A stretch of DNA of 6,834 nt from DASWHX01 sp036397995. Lineage in GTDB: Bacteria > Bacteroidota > Bacteroidia > Cytophagales > Cyclobacteriaceae. The notes beneath the pieces were generated by a model that saw nothing but the letters and a program-made list of their open reading frames with translations, made no database searches and had not been told where the DNA came from. The DNA is taken from the NCBI GenBank assembly GCA_036397995.1, contig DASWHX010000043.1, forward strand, positions 1 to 6,834. Reading direction: 5' to 3'. Each line of letters begins with the position of its first letter. Positions within the stretch are counted from its first letter, which is position 1. Below are positions 6,663-6,834 of this stretch, one piece after another. The translations under genes and the position numbers were made by a program.

Positions 6663-6692
6663 AAATCCCTGGCAGAAGCCGGGGATTTTTTT
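6663..6692 (+). terminator. Rho-independent terminator of the DUF2911 gene
   Basis: An 11-bp stem, AAATCCCTGGC (6663-6673) pairing with GCCGGGGATTT (6678-6688) with one G-U wobble, closes on an AGAA loop and runs into seven T's (6686-6692). It begins 26 bases after the stop codon. The minus strand lacks a comparable T-run, so it acts mainly on plus-strand transcripts. Confidence 0.92.
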
Positions 6693-6834
6693 ATTGATAA
6701 TTGTTCTTTTCTGAAAAAATTCCCTGGTACCTGATTATTATCCCTTTCTTGTGGTAACTGATTGGATTCTCGGCGGCTTTGCAACTTTCGATTTATGAAG
6801 ACTTCGGGTTGGTATTTGCAGGATTGACCGGTGG

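Noticed and set aside
6536..6784. 82-codon minus-strand open frame
   Set aside because: It starts at TTG, crosses the plus-strand terminator and overlaps the end of the DUF2911 gene, with no recognisable motif.
6693..6834. Possible gene start or end at the right edge
   Set aside because: The ATG at 6795 stops after ten codons. Other frames are open for only a few tens of codons without a plausible start, so nothing can be supported.

Overview
The window looks like a piece of a Bacteroidota chromosome. The base composition is AT-rich, start codons mostly lack Shine-Dalgarno sequences, and the DUF2911 protein, the YaiO-family barrel and the single-domain response regulator beside a glycosyltransferase all suit that phylum. 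The genus cannot be told from the sequence. There are no RNA genes, insertion sequences or CRISPR arrays that I can see.

Bases 1-5263 are filled by a minus-strand gene string that runs off the left edge. In transcription order it holds: a stand-alone CheY-like response regulator (5263-4886); a membrane-anchored HEAT-repeat protein (4893-3886); a processive family-2 glycosyltransferase with membrane segments at both ends (3886-2486); a YaiO-type TPR plus outer-membrane beta-barrel protein (2489-1284); a degenerate receiver fused to an HPt domain (1214-483); and the N-terminal 166 residues of a two-helix membrane PAS sensor (499 to the edge). The first four genes overlap by 8, 1 and 4 bases. 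A 69-base gap without a terminator follows, and the last two genes overlap by 17 bases. This points to one operon with translational coupling, and only the gene after the gap has a clear ribosome binding site.

The most economical reading is an envelope polysaccharide synthesis and export system with its own phosphorelay. The glycosyltransferase would make the polymer at the inner membrane and the YaiO barrel would pass it through the outer membrane. The PAS sensor, HPt protein and receiver would form the input branch, with the HEAT protein as the likely link between receiver and synthase. The family assignments are well supported by motifs; the wiring is inference.

Bases 5264-5506 form a divergent intergenic region with two short inverted repeats. 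Bases 5507-6637 on the plus strand encode a secreted DUF2911-TPR protein, closed by a strong intrinsic terminator at 6663-6692. The final 142 bases hold no gene I can support.
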